From Saccoglossus kowalevskii (lineage: Eukaryota > Hemichordata > Enteropneusta > Harrimaniidae): 39,198 nucleotides of DNA. The notes below the pieces were generated by a model that worked only from the letters and a program-made list of their open reading frames with translations, searched no databases and was not told the origin of the DNA. Shown here one piece after another: positions 1-12,224 of this stretch (positions are counted from its first letter, which is position 1; every line of letters starts with the position of its first letter). The position numbers and the translations under genes are program-made. The stretch is from positions 100,787 through 139,984 of the forward strand of contig NW_003133844.1 of the NCBI RefSeq assembly GCF_000003605.2, given 5' to 3'.

Positions 1-2081
1 GTATGTGAAAGTTTATTTTCTCCCGTGATTGTAGGAAAATGCTTTTCAACTTGACTATTTACATTTTGTAGTTTCAAGCAGTGTTCAAGATGGCTACCCC
101 AATATAATATCGGTGAAATAATCGCATTTATCATATTATCACTTGTACGCCAGCTGACTGTGGTTATTTCCAGGCTCAAATTACTCAGGGGAATCCAGAC
201 ATGTACCGGGCTGCGTAAAAAGCATTATTACCCCTATGCAATATAGACTCACCCAGAGTGGACGCGATCACAAGTTGGCGCCAGCGAGATGCGAAAGCCA
301 ATCGTTTAGTCAAAACCCAAGCAGTTAGCCAATTCGCTAGCAAGTTTGCAAATTGGCTGCCCCAATATAGTAACAAACATTGTATTTTTACACATATTGA
401 ATATGTGGCCCATATCAAACACTATGTGAAATGGTGACAACCAATTTATATTCCATAGAATATGCTCTATTTGAAAATAGAATATATGGTTTCAATTCAA
501 TCATGGATTTAAAAAATGATTTTTCAGAAAGTATACTTCATATATTAGTTAAGTGAAATTTGCTACATACTAGTAATATACATAACATAACTTTTCAGTC
601 ATTTTAGTTTTAGTGACAATTTTATAATAATATAATTTTATATATAATATAAACAAGATTAATTATTCAGGAATGATTACACTGAATCTAGTGTACAGGG
701 GCTCAATGACCTTTTATCGATTGGAAATAGAGATATTCAACCAATGCATTGAAAACATTGGACAGGGATACTGATTGGAGTGCACTCAAAAAATTCGACA
801 GTGTTGATGGATACATAAATTCATAGGTCATCACATCTATATATAACAATGAAGGCGATGACTACATCATTCCACTTCAATCTGGTGTGCACACTGTATA
901 TTGTGTTCTTCCGTTTTATGTGGCAAATATCGATTGAAAATGATTTGTTGAAAATGAAATTTGTGCATATTAATTAGATTAACTCTTAAATATACCTTGT
1001 GTATTCTGAAAGCTATCTCAAAAAGATTGAAACTTGGCATACATATGTGTGTTAAAAGCTTTATAACAGTAGGATTGATTATCTAATTTCCATTTATATT
1101 TTGGACACAACATTTTCAAATTCTAAATGCTCAAGCTGTGTCTCGAGCTGTTTCTTAAAATGAATGAAATGATTTTGATCAATCTTAGTTTGATGATAAT
1201 ACTTATTTGGTTACAGGTCATATTTTTTCAGACAAAAGTGGCTGACTGGTGGTCATTTTGTATTATTCATGTCCATGCATATTCTTTACTATATCGCCTG
1301 ATTTATTTGCAAATTTGCATATACTATACTTATAATACTGCAGGTATTGTTGTTTTGTGGTTTGATACAATTTGTTGAATTGACTGCCATTTATCTAAAA
1401 ACCCTGAAATCATATCCTGTTGATGTTTCTGGAACCATTCCCAAGAGATGGCCATGGTGATTTCAAAGAAAATTTGTATCATGATCATGCATACTTGATG
1501 TGCACGCTGTTATTTGGACAAAAATATTTGGGGGTGGACCTTTATTGGATTTGCCCATGTAACTATGCCCACACTTATTATTGCAAGACTGTGATCTGCT
1601 GTTTGTCAGAATGAACTTCAAGAATCTTTGTATCCGCTTTACATGGAAGCACTTTCCAGACTCCAGTACGTATTCTTGACTTTCAAAAATATACTCCAAG
1701 ATAAAATAACACTTTATAAAATTTGCTGGATAGCTGTCCTAAAAAAAATTAAAAGGTTTTTTTTACAAATTGGAAAATTCCTATGAATGTATTCAAGCAC
1801 GAAATTTATTTTTTATCATACTTTTGTTATATCTGATGTAATAAATTACAAACTAAATCATATCAGAATGTCTCACAGGCAACACGAAAAGTGAGAAATC
1901 TATAAGATTTGCTGAATATTATATGGAGTATTTCAGTTAAATTGCAATCGTACATGTACACAAGTATATACACATTATCTACAGAAGATAATGAAAGTAT
2001 TCAATCAGTCAGAAATAGAAATATAGAGAAATATAGAAATATTGAGCAATAACCTTCCAAATATCAATAGTCGACGGTTCC
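1..2081. other. Gene-free AT-rich flank with dispersed repeat traces
   Basis: I see no host exon here; the open frames are short, lack domains and are not bounded by convincing splice sites. Around 1010-1300 the sequence carries words such as 'ttgaaacttggcatac' and 'gtggctgactggtggtc', which recur in the TBCCD1 introns near 24.1-24.5 kb and 33.5-33.7 kb, so part of this stretch is an old dispersed repeat. A loose direct repeat ('ggctaccccaatata' near 93 and 'ggctgccccaatata' near 355) is also visible. Function unknown. Confidence 0.6.
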
Positions 2082-2224
2082 ATGTTGGTGAGCATAAATT
2101 TGAGACATATGTACAAGCAAACATTCATCAAAACTCTTCGTGGTCGTACGATAGCAGATATTGATGCGTACACACAGAATTATACATTTGAAGACATCCA
2201 GAATATTGCTATCCCTGCACTAAC

Positions 2225-2370
2225 AATATCTCTGATGGCTATACCATCAAATCATATACAAATGATTACACTGCTAACATGAAAGAAAATATCCTTCAAT
2301 ATCTCTGATGGTTGTACCATCGAATCATGTACAAAAGATTACACTGCTAACATGAAAGAGAATATCCATT
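2225..2370. repeat. Two-copy 73-bp tandem duplication
   Basis: Two adjacent copies of a 73-bp unit, each starting 'aatatctctgatgg' and ending in 'catgaaagaraatatcc', differ at only a few positions. The unit length is not a multiple of three, so the duplication breaks any frame through it. It sits just upstream of the LINE endonuclease remnant and may lie in the decayed 5' part of that element. Confidence 0.8.
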
Positions 2371-2429
2371 AACAAAGAACCACATTTCGTCAATCACACA
2401 GAGAAATGATGCTACAATCATAGATTTTC

Positions 2430-3960
2430 TCAACAATAAGTTGAAGAATATTAGTGGAGAAATCTATCATATGTTGATATCATCAAACCTGGTTCACTTC
2501 AATAATAATAAAGTTACTGTAGCTTGGTTGAAGCACTTGATAGATGTAATCGGATCACTCATTGGCGTGAATAGAATGACAAGTAGACACAATAAACAAT
2601 CAATACAACACTTTAATAATGGATATATGTGGAAATCCATACTCATTTAATCAGTTTTATTGGCCACAAATGTACAGCGAAACAACAGCACAAACAAATA
2701 AATGTGTTATAAAAAAAGAGATACTTCAATTTCATACCGGAACATTCAATGTTTAGGAAGAATATTAAAAGACTATGACTTTATATCAAACATAAATTGC
2801 TATGATATTGACATTGGAGAAACATGGTTGAGTTCAGATTCAGCAAACCTTATATACCTTGATACTATTTCTAATCTGTAACTATAATTACAAACAAAGA
2901 GGAGGAATATCAATTGCTATAAAACAAAATGTCAGAAAAGGCATAACACATCACAAATCTACATACATCATCTGAGGACATGTCATAGTGTAACATTTAA
3001 AAACTTTTCCAACTCAACAACAGACATTTACTTGTGTTTCGCTTAATAATTCACCTTACCATTCAGGACGCTGCAAGTCAGACTTTTTTGACATTATAAA
3101 AATGACATATCCAGATTTTCCAAACATGGCAACATCATTTTACTTTGAGATCGCAACAGCAGAAAGGGAACACGACCTGATTATGTTGGTAATGGGTTTA
3201 CATTACTTATTTCTTACATAGATGAGGACATACTAACAATTTGTAATAACAAGGACGCGACCATGAATGCACACGGTAAAGCATATTATTCGACATATGT
3301 AAAAATTGTAAAAATGTGATTTTTTAATCGAAGAATGCCTGGAGGTTTCATTGGCAATTTTACATGCTATGTCATTGAATATTTTGAATTACATGATTTC
3401 CATGTAAATCAAAACACTGCCAAATATCTTGCTTACTACGACTAGATCAGAATGTTGTACTAAATGATATACCAATAAATGACAGGACTTTTAAAGGAAA
3501 AAAAATCAGCCAGATAAACGAAAATGCAATCTACAGTTTTTATATCATTTTTCATTCTCTAGATATTCAACTTTTCGTCATGGCATCTTGAAAAGTGCAA
3601 ACTATTGTAACCTCATTTGTTAATAATTATAGAATAGATAAAGGAATTAACTATGCTTTGGAAGATTTAAATTTAATTAATAATAATGCAGTCATTCATT
3701 TTCATAAATGAAAGAGTTTTGCGGAAAAGTTTAACGTACACCAATAAGAAAATGCTTTGACAAATAATTTAATATTCTTAAAACAGATTTGCGTAATGCA
3801 TAATTAGCAAATATCCTTTTAACTTAAATTAATGAAATAATATTTGAACATTAATAATCGGGTATCTGAAAAAGAAATAAAGATAGCTATTAAAAAGTAA
3901 AAAACATCAGGGTATAATATAGCCCTCGATTATATAATCCAGAACGATTGAATATTAGTT
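2430..3960 (+). mobile_element. Decayed LINE, 5' part: endonuclease domain and start of RT region
   Basis: Broken plus-strand frames spell an apurinic/apyrimidinic-type LINE endonuclease. Near 2740-2880 they give 'LKDYDFISNINCYDIDIG' followed by the family signature ETWL. Near 2900 they give GGISIAIKQNVRKGI. Near 3040-3200 they give 'NSPYHSGRCKSDFFDI' and, after a frameshift, PDYVGN. The segment around 3865-3940 reads 'VSEKEIKIAIKK', resembling the stretch before the RT palm. Stops and frameshifts are frequent, and the GDFN-type catalytic segment reads FEIAT, so it is dead. The element resumes near 5.58 kb after an interruption. The clade cannot be assigned by eye. Confidence 0.75.
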
Positions 3961-4384
3961 TTTTTTCTCCAAACAAGTAGACAAAAATGGAATAATTGCT
4001 GTTTCTAGTTGTGTAGAATAAAACTTTGTGTAGCATATAATAAATTTTAGAGTAATTCAATGCGTCGAAGGCAACATTATAAACAATAATCAGGGAGCTT
4101 TCCGCGAGAGATACTGTAGTACATATCATATTTTTGTACTGAAAACTATCGTCAACCAATAGTTGAAATCAAAGGTAATTTATATATTTTTTCTCAGGAT
4201 AACCATGAAATCATCCAAATTCTTGCAAGATTTGTACACACAGCTTTTCAGATTAGATGTAATTTGTTAGTGTGAGTTCACCAATAGATGAGTAATTGTA
4301 TTACGTTTTTTTTGTGGCGAGAAAAATAAATTTTGAAATATTACTACATTTTGTAATTGTAATAGCGATATAAATTTTTCGGGT
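3961..4384. other. Unassigned interval between LINE fragments
   Basis: No recognisable RT motif on either strand. A minus-strand open frame at 3890-4159 contains AFDALN, slightly like the RT AFD motif, but that motif should precede the FADD motif seen at higher coordinates on that strand, so the order is wrong. It may be a rearranged piece of either LINE or chance. Confidence 0.4.
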
Positions 4385-5570
4385 GAGGGAAATGTATAAT
4401 AATAACTTGGGATGTATTTAGATCTCAAGTCTTGGTAAAACGGGCAGATAATGCAAAAAATGGTACTCGTTCTCTACACAATTGGTATTACATAAAATAC
4501 AAACTCTTTCTGCGCGTGTATTATGAAATTTTCTATCAGTTTCAATACGTAGACAATGGGCAGAAATTCTTAGGCGAAACTTTCCTGTAACAGTCTTTTT
4601 GGACTGTTGTAAAATACTTCTCTTGACCAAATATATATTTAAATTTTCTATAAAAACACAGCTTCGGAAATAACTCGAGTCCACTTTGCCAATTTTGAAT
4701 ATCAATGTCCAAGCATCGCTGTTTGAAAAGCTTAACAGAGTTCCCCACCCCTTGGTTGTACCATGCCTCACCCAGACCATAATAAAGAAGTAGCACTTTT
4801 AAATTCAGGGCCCAACACGTTTTACCCTTTTTGCTTCATGGTACTGAAACATGTAACATAAATAGACCAGTCTGTGTCGGGGTAATGATAAAATGCGAAG
4901 CCAGTACTTAATAATCCTAATAAGTCTAAACGTTTTAATAGTAAACCTACCTAACTCCCCCTTTATAGCCAAATTTGGTACATTATGATAGTCTTTCAAA
5001 ATAAATCGACAGAATTCGATGTTTTGTATAATTTCAACTTGATTGCCATTGTGAAAGCCCCAGACTTCGCTAGCGTACATTAAAATTGGTAGGATTTTAC
5101 CATCAATTATTTACATCAATACCATCAAATTGCGAAATACTTTTCTTAATCGCAAACAACGACCCTGACGCTAGACTGGGCATAATTCCAAATCCTAGAA
5201 CTCGACAATACTATACCCAAATAATTATTATAAGAAACAACTTCTAGTTTATGTCCTGCAAGCCACCATTGCTCAGTTGATTTCAATCTGCCCCCACGCC
5301 TAAATGCCATTACTTTAGATTTATCAATATATATTAACTTTTAGTCCCCATTTATTTGCATAGAGATCCAAATTATTCAGAAGACGTTGTAAACCCATAA
5401 TGGAAGAGCTAAAAACTGCCAAATCGTCTGCAAACAACAAATAAAATAATTTTATAGGCGTTATATAAACTCCGGCGTGGCTGTGTTGTAATTTAGGTAA
5501 TTTATATTCAAGTTTCATATTCTTATAAAAAACATTTGATATAATTTGGAGAAGGGACTTATTAATTAGG
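4385..5570 (-). mobile_element. Nested minus-strand LINE fragment: end of RT and C-terminal domain
   Basis: Reading right to left on the minus strand, 5518-5324 gives the RT active-site motif in 'FYLLFADDLAVFSSS', then 'GLQRLLNNLDLYANKWGLKV'. A later stretch gives 'KVMAFRRGGRL' and YLGIVLSS. Positions 5080-4805 give YASEVWGF and GELGRFTIKTFRLIRIIKYW. Positions 4780-4418 give 'RLRISAHCLRIETDRKFHNT' and CILCNTNCVENEYHFL, the zinc-finger-like tail common in invertebrate non-LTR elements. Stops and frameshifts separate the pieces. It is 5'-truncated and lies inside the plus-strand LINE, so it probably inserted later. Confidence 0.85.
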
Positions 5571-5579
5571 GAAAGGAAA

Positions 5580-6420
5580 TTATATGTATTAATACAAAAT
5601 CATGCATTTGTTTAAAGAATAAGATTACACCCAGTTTGGAAATTTGGAACGACCAATACAGGGTTGTGTCATTAGCCCAATGCTTTGTAATTTGTTTGAC
5701 TAAAATATGTGTCATCAGATCCAGTTACATTGAATAACTGTAAAATAAGTTCACTACTCTATGCAGATAACGGGCTACAAAATGCATTAAATAGTTTGAA
5801 AGTTTGTCAAACAAATGTTTTTGTTTTAAGGCGAAGAACACCGACAAAACCCAGACAAATTATATTCTCACGAACAAAATATTACCTGTGTAGATATGTA
5901 CAACTACCTGGATATAAACATAAAGTCAAATAGCTGCTACACTGAAACCAAACAAAATTTAACAGAGTAGCAGCCCGAGCAAAGTATGTATTGAAACAGT
6001 CCCCACCAAACAAAACAAACTTTAGAACTTTAATTCATCTTATTAAATGAGCGAGACCAAAAAAAGACTCAATTGCGATTTTACAAACAATTACTACCGG
6101 GTAGCTAAATAAGGATTGAAATTTGTGGCAAATATCGCATACAGACCAGAAGTAAAAGTATTCACACTCTTGGTGAATGTAAAGATAACATATTGGACGT
6201 GTATCAGTAAATTACCAGACATTATCACAAAATAGGCATATCTTTGAAAAGAAAAATCCTAATACAATGTGTTTTTTTTCAATACAAGAACTGATACATA
6301 TTTTTCATTAGATTAACAGAATGATTTGTTAACCAAAATATAAAGAAAACTAGCAAAGTTATCAAACAAAAATGCATTCAATTCTGGCAAAAAATATATA
6401 TCTAAAAAAAAACGCTAAGA
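5580..6420 (+). mobile_element. Decayed LINE, 3' part: RT core and C-terminus
   Basis: Plus-strand frames near 5640-5700 read 'ERPIQGCVISPMLCNLFD', the QGC..SP.L.N.F RT motif. Positions 5709-5930 read ISSLLYAD (YADD-box remnant with the second Asp lost) and GLQNALNSLKVC, followed by IIFSR. Downstream, 'RVAARAKYVLKQSPPNKTNF' continues the usual post-RT region, and remnants such as 'VIKQKCIQFWQKIYI' reach about 6400. This is the natural continuation of the endonuclease fragment at 2.4-3.96 kb. Confidence 0.8.
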
Positions 6421-6444
6421 TATTCTCAACATAACTTAGTTTTT

Positions 6445-8665
6445 CTGAAGTATGTAGAGGTCATAGTCAACTGGCGAGAGACACGAGCGTAAATGATAGC
6501 AATTTTAAAACATTTATAATATATATAATTGGCCACCAATTCGGTTAAAATTCTAATGACTCTCATAGTTTAGTGGTCAGGTGCTCGATTCCAAACAAAA
6601 GTTAAGATCAAGTCGTGTGTCGCTACTACATGCATGGGAGACAATCTTATCAAACCAGCTATATATTTTTTATTCGTAACACACAAGGAAAAGACGTAAA
6701 GCATTTTTTTCTATATTATGATGTCAAACACTTATAGCAGAAAGTCGTGCTGATTATTTAGATTTCAGAAGTTTATATAACGTTTTACAATTTGCACGTA
6801 TTTTCAATGAACAGCTTATTTTTGCAGTCGTCACATAATGGTTCTAAGCCGTTAAAACGGCGTGCAAATTTGTGCAAAGCGATTGAAAAGTTGGTAGATT
6901 TGCGTGTATATTTGAACTAAGTTGTTTTCATATCGAACCGTGAAGTTATAAAGTAGAAAAATTAATAGAATCCAAGTGAAAGCCCTCTATATTAGCAGAC
7001 TGTCAAATGTTATGAAACGTTATGAAAAACACTTAAAATGTTGGTGAATTTGCATAAATATTTGCCCTCAGTCATTATCATATCGACCCCGCTGTTAACT
7101 TTAGAGAAAAAAAATAAGTTAATGATTTGGAAAAAGCCCCTTATGTTAGTAGTAGCAGATTGTACCACTATCAAAGAGTGAAATTATAAACAAACTGCAT
7201 ACAAATTTATAAAAAAGCGATTGCAAAGTTAGCAAATTTACATGGAAATGTGAAATATGCTGTTATATACTATCGAGATCCATCATTAAATATTCGCAAA
7301 AGTGCATAAATATGTCGTAAATAGCCGTATATTATCGTACTGTTTCCTAAAGTATGTAATGTCATGGGTCAACTGACGAGAGACACTAGTGGAAAGGTTA
7401 GCAATTTTATAAACATTTTTAAATATCAAATAGCCACCAATTCGAATAAAATGTATATGACTCTTCTAGCAGAGGGTTCTGGTGATTAGTCCCAAACAAA
7501 AGTTAAGATCAATCGATCGTGGTTAATACGTGCATGGGAGATAATCTGAGCATTTTTTTTTTCGTTTCATCAAACACAAGAAAATAACACAAAGCATTGT
7601 TTTGTGTTTTCTATATTACTATGATGTCAAACATTCATAGCAGAAAGTCGTCATTAGTATTTATATTTCTCAAATTTATAGAACGTTGTAAAATTTGCAC
7701 GTGTTTTCAATGAACAACTAGTTTTTGCAATCACCACATATGATGGTTCTAAGCCGTTAAAATGGTATGCAAAGTTGTGCAAAGCGATTGAAAAGTTAGT
7801 ACATTTGCGTGTATATTTGAAGTAAACTGTAACATGTTCAAAAACAGACTAAAGCGATATGAAAAGTATTATAAATGTTGATGGCTTTGCATAAATATTT
7901 GACATAAGTCATTGTCATGTCGATCCCGCAGTTAAATTTAGAAAAAAATAAGTTAATGTTTTAGAAAAAGTTCCTTATATTAGCAGATTATGCCACTATC
8001 AAAAAGTAAAATGATAAACAAACTGCTTACAAAGTTGTAAAAAGCGATTGCAAAGTTAACAAACGTACATGGAAATTAGAAATATGTTGTTATATTATCG
8101 AGACCCATCGTTAAAAGTTTGCAAAAGTAAATAAATATGTCGTAAATAGCCGTTGTATTATTGTACTGTTTCCTGAAGTATGTAAAGGTCAAAGGACAAA
8201 AGACACATGTGGAAATGATAACAATTTGAAAGCGATTCTAAACATTAAATGGCCCCAATTCGGATAAAATTCAAATGACTCTCATAGTAAAGTGGTCATA
8301 TGATCGGTTCCCAACAAAAGTTAAGATCTAGTACTTGCAAGGGTAACAATCTGAGTAAACCAGCTGAAGATTTTTTTTTTGGTTTCGTATTTTTTATTAT
8401 TATGATGTCACACATTTATAGCAGAAAATCGTGCTGATTATTTAGATTTCTGAAGTTTATAGAACGTTTTAAAATATGCAAGTATTTTCAATGAGCAACT
8501 ATTTTTTGCATTCGCCACATATGATGGTTCTAAACTATTAAAGTGGCGTGCAAAGTTATGCAAAGCGACTGGAGAGTTGGTAGATTTGAACTAAGCTGTT
8601 GTCATATCTAACCGCGATGTTATAAAGTAGAAAAAAATAATAAAATCAAAGTGAAAGTCTCTAAG
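6445..8665. repeat. Diverged tandem array, unit about 0.83-0.90 kb, 2.6 copies
   Basis: Three copies begin at about 6445, 7347 and 8173 with 'aagtatgtar.ggtca' followed by 'gagagacac' or a variant. Each then runs through the same landmarks in order: 'caattcggataaaat', 'aacaaaagttaagat', a poly-T stretch, 'atgatgtcaaacatt', 'gcagaaagtcgt', 'gatggttctaagccgtt' and 'gcaaagcgattg'. The third copy stops after roughly 490 bp. Inside a unit, 'gcgattgmaaagttrg' and 'ttgcataaatatttg' recur, so the unit itself seems built from older subrepeats. No coding potential. Confidence 0.85.
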
Positions 8666-9074
8666 ATAAATACTGAATGTTGAATAAAGTTATATTTGAC
8701 TATTATATCTGAAGTGACCAAGTTATTTCTGTCCATTATCGTCCATTGTTATTAGGGGAGTGTGGAAAATAAACTTGTTTGGACACCTGGTGATAGCACT
8801 CCCAGAGTACCAATCTGCGTTCATGTTTTGACAGAAAAAGAGAATGATATTATGTAAAACCACAGTCCATGAAAGCACAAATAATAAGTACATTTCCGAG
8901 AAAATACCAATAGTGTTTCTTTTCATAGCAAATTATAACCGTTAACCCTGACTGTTAAGCCCAGGCTGTGAAGTCTAGACTACGAGTTGCTGATGTTTGA
9001 AGGCCAAGGAAAAGGGTGTATATTAAAAATCAGGATCAAGCTAGGGTACCCACCACCAACATTGACTCCCTTCT
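8666..9074. other. Gene-free spacer
   Basis: No recognisable gene or clear repeat. A minus-strand open frame (8723-8926) lacks domains and looks like chance. Confidence 0.5.
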
Positions 9075-9167
9075 GAACATAGAACCTTCTGAATATCGGA
9101 CCTTTCAACATAGAAGCTTCTGAACATCGGACCTTTGAACATAGAACCTACTGATCATCGGACCTTC
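9075..9167. repeat. 31-bp minisatellite, three copies
   Basis: Three head-to-tail 31-bp copies starting at 9075, 9106 and 9137, of the form 'gaacatagaaccttctga' plus 'atatcggaccttt', with a few substitutions each. Confidence 0.9.
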
Positions 9168-9351
9168 TGAGCAACCGGAGTTAGGTTAACTGTAATTTGA
9201 AGTTTGAGTTACTAAATGTTCAACAAAAACAGAAATATGTGCTGTTCGTAACTCGAAGTTCCTTTAACTGTTAATCGAACATTGAGTTATAATTTTAAGC
9301 GTGGTTTTGCAAAAGTGAGCGTGTTTCTAAAATACGAGCGTGGTCATTTTT

Positions 9352-9435
9352 GTAACTCGAAGTCCGTAACTCGATGTCCGTAACTCGATGTCCGTAACTC
9401 GATCTCCGTAACTCGATCTCCGTAACTCGAACTAT
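9352..9435. repeat. 14-bp minisatellite, six copies
   Basis: Six consecutive 14-bp units 'gtaactcgatctcc' or single-base variants (gaagtcc, gatgtcc, gatctcc; the last ends gaactat). The core 'taactcgaa' also occurs singly just upstream near 9250, so the array probably grew from local sequence. No spacers, so not CRISPR-like. Confidence 0.95.
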
Positions 9436-9672
9436 ACACGTTTACTATTTATTGGTCTCGAAGTAGATACAAGAATTTACATGCAAAGACAAGAAATCAA
9501 TTGTGTTACTATAAAACAGTAATACGTATTTCTGAGAGAAATACGAAAATAAGATTACAAGTATTGTTATGCTGGGCCGTGAGAAATAATTATTATTAAC
9601 TTATTTGACAGGTAAAAACAATAAAAGCAAATACCCAATAAATTAGAAAATAAGAATATAATTTATTGTGAA

Positions 9673-9987
9673 TTACCTCTTAATAAAGTATTCAATTATA
9701 AAACATTCAGTGTGAAATGAGAAAGATTTTGTTAAATACGTTACTCTATAACGCATGCGCATTCCGTAAGTTTCTGATGGACCGGAAGTGTTGTGGTCCC
9801 ACCGCGTGCGCCCGCTTACGGTGGGAGTGGAATAAACTTTCTTCTTTACAAAGAACTCAGAAATCTTCAAATATCTTATAACAACATATATGAAACCAAA
9901 CAAAATTGTTAGATATAGAACGAACTTTTTATCATAGGAACCATAAATAAATGACATATTTTTTCTGGGTTTTGTGAACAACATCAT
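9673..9987 (-). CDS. Doubtful open frame with a single transmembrane-like segment
   Basis: A 104-residue frame with a basic N-terminus, then one long hydrophobic stretch (about residues 24-41, 'FVLYLTILFGFIYVVIRY') and a polar tail. That is the shape of the first exon of a type II membrane protein such as a Golgi transferase. No catalytic domain or downstream exon was found, and I do not recognise the sequence. The tail region contains a CCCACCG/CGGTGGG inverted repeat, which could mean a repeat origin. Probably not a gene. Confidence 0.15.
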   Translation of the reverse strand: MMLFTKPRKNMSFIYGSYDKKFVLYLTILFGFIYVVIRYLKISEFFVKKKVYSTPTVSGRTRWDHNTSGPSETYGMRMRYRVTYLTKSFSFHTECFIIEYFIKR

Positions 9988-10265
9988 AAAATAAAACCAT
10001 TATATTATTGTAGTTTTAATACATGATCTGTTAAAAACATCCATAGATAGCCAAAATAAATGAAAACATGGCTTCAGGAGGGGATGTGTTTATAGTTACC
10101 AATTGCCTTAATGCGATTCCTATTTCTGTGACACAATAGCTTGGCTTTATAACACAAGCATTTAGCTCCATGGTTCAGGGAAGTTTTGAATCACAGTAAT
10201 ATATCATGAATTTCTTTCTATTATTAGTGCATTCTCAACAACTGCAGTTGTTTTGTATTGCCATT

Positions 10266-10362
10266 CATGGTTTATTTTATGTAATAAATCATCAAAAAAG
10301 AATCGTTTTGTCATACATGGTTTATTTTATGTAGTAAATCACCAAAAAAGAATTGTTTCTTT
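10266..10362. repeat. Two-copy 50-bp tandem duplication
   Basis: 'catggtttattttatgtart' followed by 'aaatcaycaaaaaagaat' occurs at 10266 and again at 10316, with only a few differences. Confidence 0.85.
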
Positions 10363-11415
10363 TTTTATGTAATTTGTTTGTCATCACCACACCATACAGA
10401 AGCAGTGGATGCTGAAGCATTATTACTTAATCCAGAGTTGAGTAGATTTCCTTATTATATATGCGAAAAAAAGTCCATTTGATTCCTCAGGTTGCCAGAT
10501 ACAAAAAGATTCCCTCACAGGCTGCTCTAGGGTGACAAGCAGTACTGGAATATATTTGTATTCAATGGTTTATAAGTTCATACACAGTAAAAATCATACA
10601 AACAAAAACATCCTAATGATTAAGTGGAATTAACACTGGAGTTCAATCCTGTAAGAATAATTGTGGAAAGCAATGGTCTGGTAATCAAGACGCACTGTCA
10701 AATTAATAACCCTACCAAGGCCGTAGGAAGCAAAAATTAGTTGGTCCGGCCATCCATCGAGGGCCGTATGATGACGTGGGCCGAAGGGGGGACGTGCATA
10801 AGTGGTCCGGCCATAGCCTACATCGTGAGCATCAATGTGGTGAGATAAAGAAAATAAACTAATGAATCCATTTTTTTCCCATTTTATTATAATCCATTGA
10901 AATATTCTACAAAAATGATTTATGCTTATTCATACATATAGTATATTTCAACACTGATAACAAATAAACCATAAATTCCCTTTTTACCGCCATTAAAGGT
11001 GAATATAATAAATTAAAATAAAGTGATTTAAAACTTGTCAACTGTCATAAAAACTGGGTGAGGTTTCACAGGTGATATTGTCAGATGTTTTCATGAAATA
11101 ACATTCAATGTGATGTAACTCCATTTTAATATGGCATGCATTGATTTCTTGATTCAATAATCTCTCATCTTTGAATGTGTGATTCACATGCCTGTTTGAT
11201 TAAAGCAATTTAGTTTTCAAAACAATTTCTCTGGGTCTCCTGCGATGTATACAACAAGTGTCAAATACAAAGTTTCTTTATTCAAGATCTGAATGTGTTT
11301 TGCAAAGCAATTGTGGTATTTTTAATTTTCTGCTTTGTACTGCAAGTTCCAAACACAATTTCTGTTCTCAATAGAGCTCTAGCCAAATTCACATTTGTTA
11401 CGACTGAAGATAATA

Positions 11416-11623
11416 CTGTAAAATACTTTATTTTTGCTTGGATTTAATTTTCACTATTTTTTGCTAAAGGAATGATTCAGTGAAAATAAAATCCAGCGAA
11501 TATACCTTTTTTCCTATATTTTGCATTCAACTTGTCAAAAAACAGAGAAAATAAATTCCAAACAAGACACCCAGAAATTATTTCAGCGAAAATTAATTCC
11601 AGCTAAAATAAAGTATTTTACAG
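11416..11623 (+). mobile_element. MITE family A, copy 1
   Basis: A 208-bp non-coding element with terminal inverted repeats 'ctgtaaaatactttattt' and 'aaataaagtattttacag'. Inner inverted blocks extend the pairing ('ttaattttcgctgaaa'-type sequence on both sides). The left flank is TA; the right flank is degraded. It lies about 1 kb beyond the ERP29 stop codon, in the gene's 3' flank. Three other copies in the window define the family. Confidence 0.9.
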
Positions 11624-12224
11624 GGTATAATTTTTTGAAATTTTTTCAACAATAATTACAATTTTTCATCCTGTGTAGTACCATATAAACCAGTGAAAAA
11701 TGTCAATTTCAATCTCAAAATATTGTCTGTCAAATCCAATTTCTTTTTTTCCCCTATATTTGTATCCTGATGATATAAACCAATAATAATACTTGTATGA
11801 CAAACATGATATATACTTTAATTGAACATTTTTAATCAAGATATGATGAAGAATTCCAATACATGTAACTGTATGATTGTCAACATACAGGTTGCGAACA
11901 TCGTAGAATTGAAAAAGAAATTGCACATACACACACCTAAGACAATGTCATACTATTTTATCCACCTTAGTTGGGAAATTCCACCAGCATTAATGAACCT
12001 TTGCAACAAAATTACGATGTTCCCTAATCCCTCAATATTAGGCCAAACCAAATTCAGCTGTTTTTTTTCAAGTAATACTGCAAGAATAAAAAATAAATAA
12101 AATAAAGCAGCGTCACTATATCATTTCAGGACAAATAAATATTTTTTTTTTTAGCCTTACTATCATCACTACCCAGTATTTCTAATAAAGCATCACCTGC
12201 ATTGAAGGACAACAGAATAGAATA

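Larger units (their letters stand above)
9436..11415. other. Intergenic stretch without a recognised gene
   Basis: No homology-supported exon. The stretch includes one possible transmembrane open frame on the minus strand, a 50-bp duplication and a GC-rich patch at about 10720-10825 with the direct repeat 'tggtccggccat' (10742 and 10803 regions). The GC-rich patch stands out from the AT-rich surroundings and may be a SINE-type remnant, but I cannot name it. Confidence 0.5.

Noticed and set aside
3890-4159. Minus-strand RT fragment with AFDALN
   Set aside because: The motif order would be wrong relative to the FADD fragment on that strand, and the rest does not resemble RT.
6545-6600. Possible tRNA gene from A-box and B-box-like words
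   Set aside because: The two boxes are only a few bases apart and no cloverleaf can be drawn; at most a SINE relic.
9352-9435. Regular short repeats that could suggest a CRISPR array
   Set aside because: The units abut directly with no unique spacers, and the window is animal DNA with spliced genes.
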